DNA of 45,004 nucleotides from Clostridium gallinarum (GTDB lineage Bacteria; Bacillota; Clostridia; Clostridiales; Clostridiaceae): NCBI RefSeq assembly GCF_014836325.1, contig NZ_JACSQZ010000025.1, positions 1 through 45,004 of the forward strand, read 5' to 3'. The translations under genes and the position numbers were made by a program. Within the stretch, counting starts at the first letter, position 1, and each line of letters begins with the position of its first letter. Under the pieces are notes generated by a model, which saw nothing but the letters and a program-made list of their open reading frames with translations, ran no database searches and was not told the origin of the DNA. Positions 17,466 through 25,471 of the stretch are shown in pieces.

Positions 17466-18512
17466 TTAGTTAGCTAATGTAAAATCTGTATTAGTTAACG
17501 TAAATACTGATCTTATACCATCAGTTATATAAATTTTATTATCTTTAGTTACAAATATAGCATCGATACCATCTATAGAATTTACAAATTTCATACCTTC
17601 GTCAACACCCATAGCAAATACTGATGTAGATAATGCATCTCCATCAACAGAAGTATCGCTTATTATAGTTATACCTGCAATTTCATTGTCATAAGGATAA
17701 CCAGTTTTAGGACTTAAAATATGGTGATATTTGATTCCATCTTTTTCAATGTATCTTTCATATATTCCTGAAGTAACAATAGATTTATTACTAGTTTTAA
17801 TACTTCCAATTATCTTTCCACGATCAGAAAAAGGATTTTGGATGCCTACATTCCAGTCACTTCCATTGACTTTTTTACCATGAGTAAATACATTACCACC
17901 TAAATTTATTATGGCACTTTCAACGCCTTCTTAAGTTAGTATATTTGAAATTACATCTGCAGTGTAACCTTTAGCAATTCCACCTAAATCAATCATCATT
18001 CCAGGTCTTTTTAAGAAAACAGTTTTATCATTTTCATTAAGTTCAATATCGCTATATCCTATTAAAGGAAGTTTTTCATTTATTTCTTCTTGAGTAGGAA
18101 CTTTAGCCTCAGGAAGTCCAATATTCCAAAGCTTAACTATAGGTCCTACAGATATATCAAATAAACCATTGGAAAGTTTAGCATATTCAATACCCTTTTT
18201 TATTATAGTATATGTATCATCATCTACTTTAACAGGTTTAATACCTGCCTCTGCATTTATTTCATCAACCAAAGTTCCGTTTTCATTAATACTTAGAGTT
18301 TTTTCTAAATCTTTAACTTTTTCAAAAACTCTATCTAAAATTTTCTCATCATTACTATCATAAAGAGATACATCTACTACAGTACCCATTAGAACCTCAC
18401 TTCTTGATAAAGGAGTAGTGACTTTGTTATCTTTTGAACAACCAGCCAATATTCCAAGAGAAAAAATTAACAAGGTCAAAAATATCAAGTTTTTTCTCAA
18501 ATTTTTAATCAT
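17466..18512 (-). pseudogene. apbE: apbE (FAD:protein FMN transferase lipoprotein) interrupted by one in-frame TAA
   Basis: ApbE/FmnB attaches FMN to Thr residues of exported proteins. The start chosen is ATG 18512: AGGAGG is six bases upstream, whereas ATG 18518 abuts it. The N-terminus is a lipoprotein signal ending LAGCSKD. The first part contains MGTVVDVSLYD, GLFDISVGP and PGMMIDLGGIAKGYTAD. A TAA at 17933-17931 then stops the frame after SNILT. Reading on in the same frame gives EGVESAIINLGGNV, LSPKTGYPY and a closing SVDGDALSTSVFAMG, ending at a natural TAA at 17466. No other stop or frameshift occurs in the remaining 155 codons. One base change (for example AAA or GAA to TAA) explains it. 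This is recent inactivation, a sequencing error, or readthrough. The two halves carry essential parts of one domain, so the 193-residue product alone should be inactive. Confidence 0.9.
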
Positions 18513-18601
18513 AAACATCCTCCTATTTTTTTTATTATTATAATTAATTTTTTAAACTATTGTTTTATATTTATATTATAAGTAAAAAAATAAAAAATAA
18601 C

Positions 18602-18634
18602 AAAAGACTTTAGGGAAATTCCCTAAAGTCTTTT
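18602..18634 (-). terminator. Terminator of the FMN-binding lipoprotein gene
   Basis: A perfect palindrome of 16-bp arms (AAAAGACTTTAGGGAA at 18602-18617, complement at 18619-18634) lies 14 bases beyond the stop codon of the minus-strand gene. T-rich sequence follows on the minus strand. It separates this gene from apbE. Confidence 0.8.
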
Positions 18635-18648
18635 TATATAATAATTAA

Positions 18649-19062
18649 TTATTTAGCGCTTTTTAAAGCTTCTTCAGCTAAAGTTTTGAAGTTGTTAGAA
18701 GTACTAGTAGCACCTGTTACAGTATCAACTGAAGCAACATCTTGCTTTTCAACTAATGATTTTTCTAAAGCTGGGAATGCTTCTATTGGATTAGTTCCAC
18801 TAACTGATTTCATTTTTGTGTTGTATTCTTCATTGTCTAATTTGCTAACGCCTTCGCTTGAAACTTCATCGTATTTAACAGTAGCAATTTTACCATCTTT
18901 AACTTCTATTTCTATTGAAGCAGTATTACCTTTATCATCTGGTTGACCTTGAGCTGTATATGTTCCGTCTTTTAATCCAGCTTCTTTACTTCCGCATCCT
19001 ACAAATACAGTAGTAGCTAAAGCAGCAACTGCTAATAAACTTACAATTCTTCTTGATTTCAT
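18649..19062 (-). CDS. FMN-binding-domain lipoprotein (PplA-like electron carrier)
   Basis: This 137-residue surface lipoprotein has a signal and lipobox at FVGC (Cys23), then one small FMN-binding domain. Residues D113-T119 (DTVTGAT) match the ApbE recognition consensus D-g-x-(s/t)-(g/a)-A-T exactly, which predicts covalent FMN on T119. In Listeria the homologous role is played by PplA, which has two such domains; this protein has one. Its transferase gene (apbE) lies just downstream on the same strand and the NDH-2 gene is divergent. Together they form the outer end of a flavin-based electron export chain. The start follows an AAGGGGG site. Without working ApbE, from here or elsewhere, it would remain unflavinylated. 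Confidence 0.87.
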   Translation of the reverse strand: MKSRRIVSLLAVAALATTVFVGCGSKEAGLKDGTYTAQGQPDDKGNTASIEIEVKDGKIATVKYDEVSSEGVSKLDNEEYNTKMKSVSGTNPIEAFPALEKSLVEKQDVASVDTVTGATSTSNNFKTLAEEALKSAK

Positions 19063-19377
19063 AATAAAATCCCCCTTAAATTTCGGTTAATAATATTGAA
19101 TTGTTTTCAATTACTAGTTCATTATACACAAAATAAATAAGTTTTGATATTCAACTTTCTTATGATATATAAGGTAATGCTAATACCGTTAAATAATAAA
19201 CAAACATCTATAATTGGCTAAATATAAGGGGTTACAAAGAAAAAAACTAAAAAAATACCGAAAAAAATTGTTAAAAAAACTACAAAAAAGTATATGTTAT
19301 AATGTAGACATATTAAGAAATAGTGTATAGAATTAAATATGCTATTTTAGAATTTTAAATGAAGGGAAGGGTGCAAC
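19063..19377. other. Divergent intergenic region between the FMN lipoprotein and ndh2
   Basis: This 315-base AT-rich stretch holds no plausible coding sequence. On the minus strand a TATAAT lies about 70 bases before the lipoprotein start, and TTGAAAACAATTCAA (about 19095-19110, minus reading) is a possible operator. On the plus strand an extended -10 serves ndh2 (listed separately). I see no full Rex, Fur or FNR-type palindrome. Confidence 0.5.
19295..19303 (+). promoter_or_regulatory. Extended -10 promoter of the ndh2/eet operon
   Basis: TGTTATAAT is a perfect TGn plus TATAAT extended -10 element. It lies 75 bases upstream of the ndh2 start. A canonical -35 is lacking. Confidence 0.55.
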
Positions 19378-21255
19378 ATGTCAAAAAATAAGATACTTGT
19401 TCTTGGAGCTGGGTATGGTGGTGTTCACGCTGCTAAGAAATTAGCTAAAAAATACAAGAAAAATAATGATGTGGAAATAACTTTAATTGATAAAAACCCA
19501 TATCATACTTTAATGACAGAGTTACATGAAGTTGCAGGGGGAAGAGTTCACCCTGAATCAGTTCAAGTTGAACTATGTAAAATTTTTGGTAAAACAAAGG
19601 TTAATGTTGTTACAGATTTAATAGAAAAGGTTGATACAGATAAAAAGCTTGTAAAAACTACTCATGGAGAGTTTTCATATGATTATCTTATAGTTGGAAC
19701 TGGTAGTGAACCAGCATTCTTTGGGGTTCCAGGAGTAAAGGAAAATGGTTTTACTCTTTGGTCATTTGAAGATGCTATGAAAATAAGACATCATATTGAA
19801 GATATGTTTGCTAAGGCAAGCTTAGAAAGAAATGAAAAGAAGAGAAGAGCAATGCTTACGTTTATAGTAGCAGGTTCAGGGTTTACAGGTATAGAAATGG
19901 CTGGAGAACTTCTTGAGTGGAAAAGTAGACTAGCTAGAGAATACAATGTAGATGAATCAGAAGTTACTTTAAAAGTTGTAGAAGCTATGGGAACTATCTT
20001 AAATATGTTAGATAGAAAGCAAGCAGATAAAGCTGAAAAGTACATGGTTAAGCATGGAATGGAAATATTAAAGAATTCTCCAATAGTTGAAGTTACTGAA
20101 GATCAAGTAATCTTAAAGAGTGGAGAAAAGATTGATACTAGAACATTAATTTGGACATGCGGTATTCAAGGAAATCAAGATGCTAAAGAATATGGATTAG
20201 AAACAGCTAGAGCAGGAAGATTACAAACTAATGAATTTATGCAAGCTGTAGGTAAAAAAGACGTATTCGTAGTTGGAGATATGGCTTACTTTGAAGAAGA
20301 GCCAGGAAAAGGAACTCCACAAATAGTTGAAGCAGCAGAGCAAACAGCAAACACTGCAGTTAAAAATATAATTGCTTCAATAGAAAATAAAGAAATGGAA
20401 AAATTCAAGAGCAGCTACCATGGATTTATGGTTTCAATTGGTGGAAGATACTGTGTTGCTAACTTAATGGGAGTAAAATTATCAGGCTTCATAGCTATGG
20501 TAATGAAGCATTTAGTTAATATGTACTACCTATGGGGAGTAAATAATATAAATGCTGTATATAATTATTTACAACATGAATTCTTCACAATGGAAGATAA
20601 GAGATCTGTAATGAGAGGTCATTTATCATCAAAAGCAAATAGATTATGGTTAGTTCCATTAAGAGTATATATTGGTTGCTTATGGTTAATTGAAGGTTTA
20701 AAGAAATTACTTGGAGATTCTACTTGGGAATCTATGTGGAATGCTAGTAGTATAAATGGATTCTTTAATAAAATTACTATTGGTTCAGATAGCTGGGTTA
20801 AAGCAGGTAATGTAAAAATGCCTTTTGCTTGGTTACAAGATGCAACATCAGGTGCGTCAGCAGCTGGGGAAGCAGCAACTGAAACTTTAACTCCAATACT
20901 TAAAGAAGTACCAGGATGGTATTCAGCAATAATGGAAATTATGATGCCAAATCCTGAAGTTGCAGTTTGGTTCCAAAGAATAGTAGTATTAATGGAAATT
21001 GGTATGGGATTATGCTTAATAGCTGGTCTATTTACATTTATATGTAGTGCAGTTTCAGCAGGAATGACAGTTAACTTTATATTATGTGCTATGGCTGGTT
21101 GGGACATATTATGGTTCACATTTGGCTCAATTGCATTAATGGGTGGAGCTGGTAGAACATTTGGATTAGATTATTATGTTATGCCTTGGATTACAAAATT
21201 AGCAGATAATTTCTGGCATGGAAAGAAAACACCAGTGTATAAAAAAGCACAATAA
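19378..21255 (+). CDS. ndh2: Type II NADH dehydrogenase fused to a DoxX-like membrane domain
   Basis: Residues 1 to about 400 are an NDH-2 type flavoprotein. It opens with the FAD-binding LVLGAGYGGVHAAKK and has a second dinucleotide site at FIVAGSGFTGIEMAGEL. The FAD-contact VFVVGDMAYFEE follows at about 299-310. It oxidises NADH and reduces a membrane quinone. Residues from about 420 to 610 add a DoxX-like region with several hydrophobic segments (RLWLVPLRVYIGCLWLIEG, IVVLMEIGMGLCLIAG, GWDILWFTFGSIALM). A polar stretch of about 75 residues separates the first two. Ordinary NDH-2 is near 400 residues; this 625-residue fusion is the form seen with flavin-based extracellular electron transfer. 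A GGGAAGGG site precedes the ATG. It leads the ndh2-eetA-eetB-polyprenyl synthase operon. Confidence 0.9.
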   Translation: MSKNKILVLGAGYGGVHAAKKLAKKYKKNNDVEITLIDKNPYHTLMTELHEVAGGRVHPESVQVELCKIFGKTKVNVVTDLIEKVDTDKKLVKTTHGEFSYDYLIVGTGSEPAFFGVPGVKENGFTLWSFEDAMKIRHHIEDMFAKASLERNEKKRRAMLTFIVAGSGFTGIEMAGELLEWKSRLAREYNVDESEVTLKVVEAMGTILNMLDRKQADKAEKYMVKHGMEILKNSPIVEVTEDQVILKSGEKIDTRTLIWTCGIQGNQDAKEYGLETARAGRLQTNEFMQAVGKKDVFVVGDMAYFEEEPGKGTPQIVEAAEQTANTAVKNIIASIENKEMEKFKSSYHGFMVSIGGRYCVANLMGVKLSGFIAMVMKHLVNMYYLWGVNNINAVYNYLQHEFFTMEDKRSVMRGHLSSKANRLWLVPLRVYIGCLWLIEGLKKLLGDSTWESMWNASSINGFFNKITIGSDSWVKAGNVKMPFAWLQDATSGASAAGEAATETLTPILKEVPGWYSAIMEIMMPNPEVAVWFQRIVVLMEIGMGLCLIAGLFTFICSAVSAGMTVNFILCAMAGWDILWFTFGSIALMGGAGRTFGLDYYVMPWITKLADNFWHGKKTPVYKKAQ

Positions 21256-21288
21256 TAGATGAAATATTTTGATAATACATGTATAATG

Positions 21289-21326
21289 AACTTTATAGGG
21301 CTGCCTTGTGGCAGCCTTATAAAGTT
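21289..21326 (+). terminator. Strong hairpin between ndh2 and the EetA-like gene
   Basis: A 17-bp stem (AACTTTATAGGGCTGCC at 21289-21305 with its complement at 21310-21326, one G-U pair) encloses TTGT. It is flanked by a further pair TAGATGAA (21257-21264) and TTCATCTA. No T-run follows, so it may be a partial terminator, RNA-processing site or mRNA stabiliser inside the operon. Confidence 0.55.
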
Positions 21327-21368
21327 GAATTATATATTCATCTAATATTTATAATGGAGATTATTATT

Positions 21369-21749
21369 ATGTTTAAAAAATTAGATTTTGTTATTATTGC
21401 TGTATTAATGGTGCTTTCCTTTTTACCTGAGATAATACTAGGAGCATCTGTTGGAAAAGGCTTAAATAATACATATGCAGAAATAACAGTGGCAGGGAAG
21501 CTATACAAAAGAGTACCCTTATCAGTTCATACTGGTGAAGAGATAATAGAAGTAAACACAAAATGGGGTACTAATATTGTTGAAGTAAAAGATAATAAAA
21601 TAGGTATAATAGATGCTGATTGCCCTGATAAGGTTTGTATGAATCCAGCATATATTGAGAAGGCAGGAGAAAGTTTAGTGTGTCTTCCTCATAAAGTAAT
21701 GATAGAAATTAAGGGTGAATTAGAAGAGGATATTATTTTATCGTATTAA
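21369..21749 (+). CDS. eetA: NusG domain II protein, EetA-like
   Basis: This 126-residue protein has one N-terminal membrane helix (about 5-24) and an extracytoplasmic NusG-domain-II-like beta domain. Two cysteine motifs stand out: CPDKVC and LVCLPHKV. Such proteins occur next to Gx-transporter (EetB-like) proteins and NDH-2/DoxX proteins in FLEET loci, where EetA is needed for electron export. The frame is open from 21279, but ATG 21369 is chosen because ATGGAGA lies eight bases upstream and the extra residues would cross the hairpin. The exact redox chemistry of EetA is unknown. Confidence 0.82.
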   Translation: MFKKLDFVIIAVLMVLSFLPEIILGASVGKGLNNTYAEITVAGKLYKRVPLSVHTGEEIIEVNTKWGTNIVEVKDNKIGIIDADCPDKVCMNPAYIEKAGESLVCLPHKVMIEIKGELEEDIILSY

Positions 21750-21758
21750 GGAGAAGTT

Positions 21759-22274
21759 ATGAAAAAAACTAGTAGAATAGTATATATAGGATTATTAGTA
21801 GCTCAAGCACTGGTTTTACATATAGTTGAGAGATCAATTCCTGTCCCATTTATAACACCTGGAGCTAAATTAGGGCTCGCAAACTTAATTACTGTAATTG
21901 CTTTATATACATTAGATAGCAAAAAGGATGCGTTTTTAGTATTATTTTTAAGACTTACACTTGGAACTATGTTTGGCGGTAATTTATCATCATTTATGTA
22001 TAGTGCATCTGGAGGAATATTAAGTTTTCTATCTATGTGCATAGTAAAAGATTTATTTAAAGATAAGGTTAGTATAATTGGGGTAAGTTCTGCAGGGGCT
22101 ATATTTCATAATGTAGGACAATTAATAATTGCATCATCAATAGTAAAGAATATAGGTGTGATGCTATATTTACCTATATTATCAACTATAGGTATAGGAA
22201 CGGGTATATTTATAGGAATAACAGCTAATTATGCTGTATCACACTTAAGAAAAATTCCAATGTTTAAAGTATAA
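21759..22274 (+). CDS. eetB: Gx transporter family membrane protein, EetB-like
   Basis: This is a 171-residue integral membrane protein with about five hydrophobic segments, related to ECF-transporter S-components. Family segments are IPVPFITPGAKLGLANL, FGGNLSSFMYSASGG and the Gly-rich C-terminal GIGTGIFIGI. It is often misnamed heptaprenyl diphosphate synthase component I, because it commonly precedes the synthase gene as here. In Listeria EetB works with EetA in extracellular electron transfer. It starts nine bases after the EetA-like stop with an AAGGAG site, which indicates tight co-expression. Confidence 0.85.
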   Translation: MKKTSRIVYIGLLVAQALVLHIVERSIPVPFITPGAKLGLANLITVIALYTLDSKKDAFLVLFLRLTLGTMFGGNLSSFMYSASGGILSFLSMCIVKDLFKDKVSIIGVSSAGAIFHNVGQLIIASSIVKNIGVMLYLPILSTIGIGTGIFIGITANYAVSHLRKIPMFKV

Positions 22275-22318
22275 ATATCTATGATATAGATAAAATCACT
22301 AAGAAGGTGGGGATTAGA

Positions 22319-23284
22319 ATGGACAATATTTGGAACAATTATCCTGAGTTAAAACAAGAGCTTACTAATGTTGTAGATTTAATGAAGAAAAATGTTAAAT
22401 GTAAAGATAAAAAAATAGAAAATTCAATAATAGAGTTAATTGAATCGGGTGGTAAGCTATTAAGACCTGCTTTTGTTTTAATAGGAGCAAAATTTGGTGA
22501 TAATGATATAGAAAAATCAATTCCTACTGCAGCGGTAATAGAAATGCTACATATGGCTACTTTAGTTCATGATGATGTAATAGATGATTCAAAGCTTAGA
22601 AGGGGGAAAGAAACTATCCAATCTAAATATGGAAAGGATTATGCAGTATATATAGGTGATTATCTTTTTTGTGTATGCTTTAAAATACTTGCAACAAATT
22701 CCTCATTACAATCAATAAAAGTTGATTCAAGAGCAATGTCTAAGATATGTATGGGAGAAGTAAACCAATTAAATTCTAGATTTTCTATGAAGCTATCTGT
22801 TAAAGATTATTTAAGTAGAATATCTGGAAAAACAGCAGAGTTATTTTCAATTTCACTATATTTAGGTGCAGCTGAGTGTGGTGCTGATACTAAGCTTGCA
22901 AAGGAACTTGGAAATATAGGACATAATTTAGGAATGGCATTTCAAATAATAGATGATATTTTAGATTATGAAGGTAGCGATAAAAGTATAAAAAAATCAG
23001 CAGCGAATGATTTAAAGCAAGGTATATATACACTTCCTTTAATTTATGCCTTTAAAAATAATAAAGATGTATTTAAAGATGTGTTAGGGAAAGAATATTA
23101 CTCTGAAGAAGAAGTAAAGGAAATAATAAACTTAGTCAGAGAAAATAAAGGAATAGAATTCGCTAAGGAATTAGCAGAAAAATATATGAAAAAATGCTTT
23201 AAGGGAATTGATAAGCTTCCTGATAATGAATATAAATATGTGTTAAAAGAAATAGCAGAGTGGCTATTAAAGAGAACATACTAA
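22319..23284 (+). CDS. Polyprenyl (heptaprenyl-type) diphosphate synthase
   Basis: This is a trans-isoprenyl diphosphate synthase that builds the side chain of a quinone from IPP and an allylic primer. Both aspartate motifs are visible: DDVIDD (first, followed by SKLRRG) and IDDILD (second). GGKLLRPA marks the IPP-binding region. At 321 residues it has the usual length. ATG 22319 is chosen over GTG 22307 because AAGGTGG is correctly spaced before it. It closes the ndh2-eet operon, where it corresponds to DmkB of Listeria. The demethylmenaquinone-type prenyltransferase (DmkA/MenA) that would use its product is not in the window. Confidence 0.9.
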   Translation: MDNIWNNYPELKQELTNVVDLMKKNVKCKDKKIENSIIELIESGGKLLRPAFVLIGAKFGDNDIEKSIPTAAVIEMLHMATLVHDDVIDDSKLRRGKETIQSKYGKDYAVYIGDYLFCVCFKILATNSSLQSIKVDSRAMSKICMGEVNQLNSRFSMKLSVKDYLSRISGKTAELFSISLYLGAAECGADTKLAKELGNIGHNLGMAFQIIDDILDYEGSDKSIKKSAANDLKQGIYTLPLIYAFKNNKDVFKDVLGKEYYSEEEVKEIINLVRENKGIEFAKELAEKYMKKCFKGIDKLPDNEYKYVLKEIAEWLLKRTY

Positions 23285-23313
23285 AAGGTTACTTAATTTA
23301 AGTAACCTTTTAG
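23281..23313. terminator. Bidirectional terminator between the eet operon and LysR gene
   Basis: A perfect palindrome of 16-bp arms (CTAAAAGGTTACTTAA at 23281-23296 with its complement at 23298-23313) overlaps both stop codons. A T-rich tract follows on the plus strand. Confidence 0.85.
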
Positions 23314-24180
23314 TATGTTTTTTAATTTTTTAACAAATTCAGAGTTAACTTTATAAAAAGAATCTAAGTAACACATATAAAGAGGCAAAGAAATTGTTAA
23401 ATCTTCTATATCAATAATTTTAATATTTGATAACGAATTATAATTATAATAAATACTTGCTGGTATGAAAGTAGCAGCTTTACTAGAAGAAACTCCATTT
23501 AAAGCAGAAAAATAAGAATTTGTGCTATATAGAATATTAGCATTATTAAAAGTTTGAGCATTGCAATTTAATTCATCAAATATTTTATTTCGTAAACAAC
23601 TTTTATTTGAAGTAAATATTAATGGTAATTCAAATATTTGTTCTTTTTTTATGCTATTAATAGGAAAACTTTTATCAGCAACTAATATTATCTTATCAGT
23701 ACCTATTAGTTTGGAAACAACTCCAGGAACATTTCCAGGTTCATTATAGCATATAAAAATATCACATAGATTATTTAATAAGCTTACTTTAGAACAACAA
23801 TCTACATTTTTCAAACTAATTGTATGAGATGGAAATTGTTTTTTTAGTTTAGAAATAGTCATAGGTAAAATTGTTAAACCTATAGATTCAACTGATTCAA
23901 TAGAAATAAACTTTTCCTTATTTATTGAGTTTAATAGTTCTTCTTGCATTTTATTATAAGAGTTTAATATTGATTCTGTATATTTAAAAACTATTTCGCC
24001 TTCAGGAGTTAAAGATACCCCCTTATTTGTTCTATCAAATAACTTTACATTAAGCTTATTTTCTAACTTAGAAATTTGTTGACTTAGTGCAGATTGTGAA
24101 ATATGCGAATTTTTTGCAACAGTTGAAATACTTTTAGAATTAGCAACTTGAAAAAAATAATTTAAACTATCAATATGCAT
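23293..24180 (-). CDS. LysR-family transcriptional regulator
   Basis: This 295-residue regulator has an N-terminal winged helix-turn-helix (residues 1-60: FFQVANSKSISTVAKNSHIS, then QSALSQQISKLENKLNVKLF) and a C-terminal substrate-binding domain. It is convergent with the electron-transfer operon and divergent from a solute-binding protein gene. LysR proteins often control the divergent neighbour, so that gene is a possible target. The effector is unknown. The start follows AGGAG. Confidence 0.9.
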   Translation of the reverse strand: MHIDSLNYFFQVANSKSISTVAKNSHISQSALSQQISKLENKLNVKLFDRTNKGVSLTPEGEIVFKYTESILNSYNKMQEELLNSINKEKFISIESVESIGLTILPMTISKLKKQFPSHTISLKNVDCCSKVSLLNNLCDIFICYNEPGNVPGVVSKLIGTDKIILVADKSFPINSIKKEQIFELPLIFTSNKSCLRNKIFDELNCNAQTFNNANILYSTNSYFSALNGVSSSKAATFIPASIYYNYNSLSNIKIIDIEDLTISLPLYMCYLDSFYKVNSEFVKKLKNILKGYLN

Positions 24181-24349
24181 AACAATCTCCTATTCAATAA
24201 TTTATATATTAAATTATTATATTATAATAATTTACAAAAAGCAAAGAATTTAGTAGGTTATATAATATAAGTATATGTTATAAAGAATAGTAATAAGTAG
24301 ATTATTAATTGAAATATAGATATAATATATATATTTAGGATGTGATAAT

Positions 24350-25471
24350 ATGTTAGCAAAAAGCAAAAAAGTAACTTTTTTATTATCAATATTTTTAGTT
24401 ATAATTTTAGGCGCACTATTTCTAAGTAAAACTAATAAGGATTATTTAAAAGGTGAAATTATTCTATGGAGTGAAGATAAATATTATTCTTATTTTTTAA
24501 ACATAGCTAAGGAGTTTAAGGATACTCATAAGAAAGTTGATATAAAGATTGTTAATGTAGATGAAGAAGAGTATTTAAATAAGCTATTAACAACAGAAAA
24601 GAAAGAACTGCCCAATATAGTTCAGTTAAATTTAAAAGAAATTAATGAAGTTAGAGATAAATTCTATTTCTTTGAAGAAAATAAAAATATTATTGAAATA
24701 TATAAGAAAAATTTTAGTGATGCAAGATTGCAAGAAGTTGAATTTGAAGATAATTATTATGGTATTCCTTTTGAATCTAAGCCACTAGCCTTATATGTAA
24801 GGGGGGACATATTAGAGAAATATGGATATGAAGCTGAGGATATAAACACTTGGAATCAATTAATTAATATAGGAACGGATATAAAAACTAAAACTTCAGG
24901 AAAAATAAATATATTTTTTAGTAAGGATAGAGATAATATTTATTCTTTAATGTTAGCAGAACTAATTAATAGTGAAGGTAATATAAAAAATAATGAGGAT
25001 GTTTTAAAAGAAATTAGTAATATATATAAAGTTGAATATTTAACAGAAGATAATAATTATTTATTTAGAATTGATTCTTTAGATTTTTATAATGATTTAA
25101 TAAATGAAGATATTGATGGGAAATGGATATGTAAAAATCCACCTAGCTTTAAAAGTGGTGAAAATAAGTTTTATGATTTAGGTGGAGATAGTATTGTTGC
25201 TTTAAATATAAATAATAAAAATACAGAACTGATTAAAGAATTTATAGCCTATTCAGCTACAAATAAAGAGCTACTTTCTAAAGAATTATTAGAGGGAAAC
25301 TTTTTTCCAAGTTCTCTTTATGCATTAAGGGGAAGATATGGAGAAAAAGATAATAAAAACATAGAAGGGACTAGCCCTTTCTTAATACTTATGAATATTG
25401 TAGAAAGGGCTCCAAGAATAGAAAATTATGATGAGTTTAAAGAAAAGTTAATTGAAATTAATAATAATTAA
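24350..25471 (+). CDS. Extracellular solute-binding protein (family 1-like) without a transporter
   Basis: The N-terminus has one hydrophobic helix (about 8-25) without a lipobox Cys, so the protein is either secreted or helix-anchored rather than a lipoprotein. The rest resembles sugar-type ABC binding proteins: EIILWSEDKYYSYFLNIAKEF at the start of the domain, and YYGIPFESKPLALYVRGDILEK in the middle. Length is 373 residues, a little short for the family. No permease or ATPase gene is adjacent. The gene ends in a 4-base tail-to-tail overlap with a glycosyltransferase of the spore-coat island. It could feed an unlinked transporter, or bind a sugar as part of a sensing or coat function. Confidence 0.75.
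   Translation: MLAKSKKVTFLLSIFLVIILGALFLSKTNKDYLKGEIILWSEDKYYSYFLNIAKEFKDTHKKVDIKIVNVDEEEYLNKLLTTEKKELPNIVQLNLKEINEVRDKFYFFEENKNIIEIYKKNFSDARLQEVEFEDNYYGIPFESKPLALYVRGDILEKYGYEAEDINTWNQLINIGTDIKTKTSGKINIFFSKDRDNIYSLMLAELINSEGNIKNNEDVLKEISNIYKVEYLTEDNNYLFRIDSLDFYNDLINEDIDGKWICKNPPSFKSGENKFYDLGGDSIVALNINNKNTELIKEFIAYSATNKELLSKELLEGNFFPSSLYALRGRYGEKDNKNIEGTSPFLILMNIVERAPRIENYDEFKEKLIEINNN

Noticed and set aside
17466..17930. Separate short gene downstream of the apbE stop
   Set aside because: The stretch has no start codon with a ribosome site at its head and continues the ApbE domain in the same frame, so it belongs to the interrupted apbE.
19063..19377. Rex or Fur operator upstream of ndh2
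   Set aside because: Only a TTGTTAA half-site is present; the second half of the palindrome is missing.
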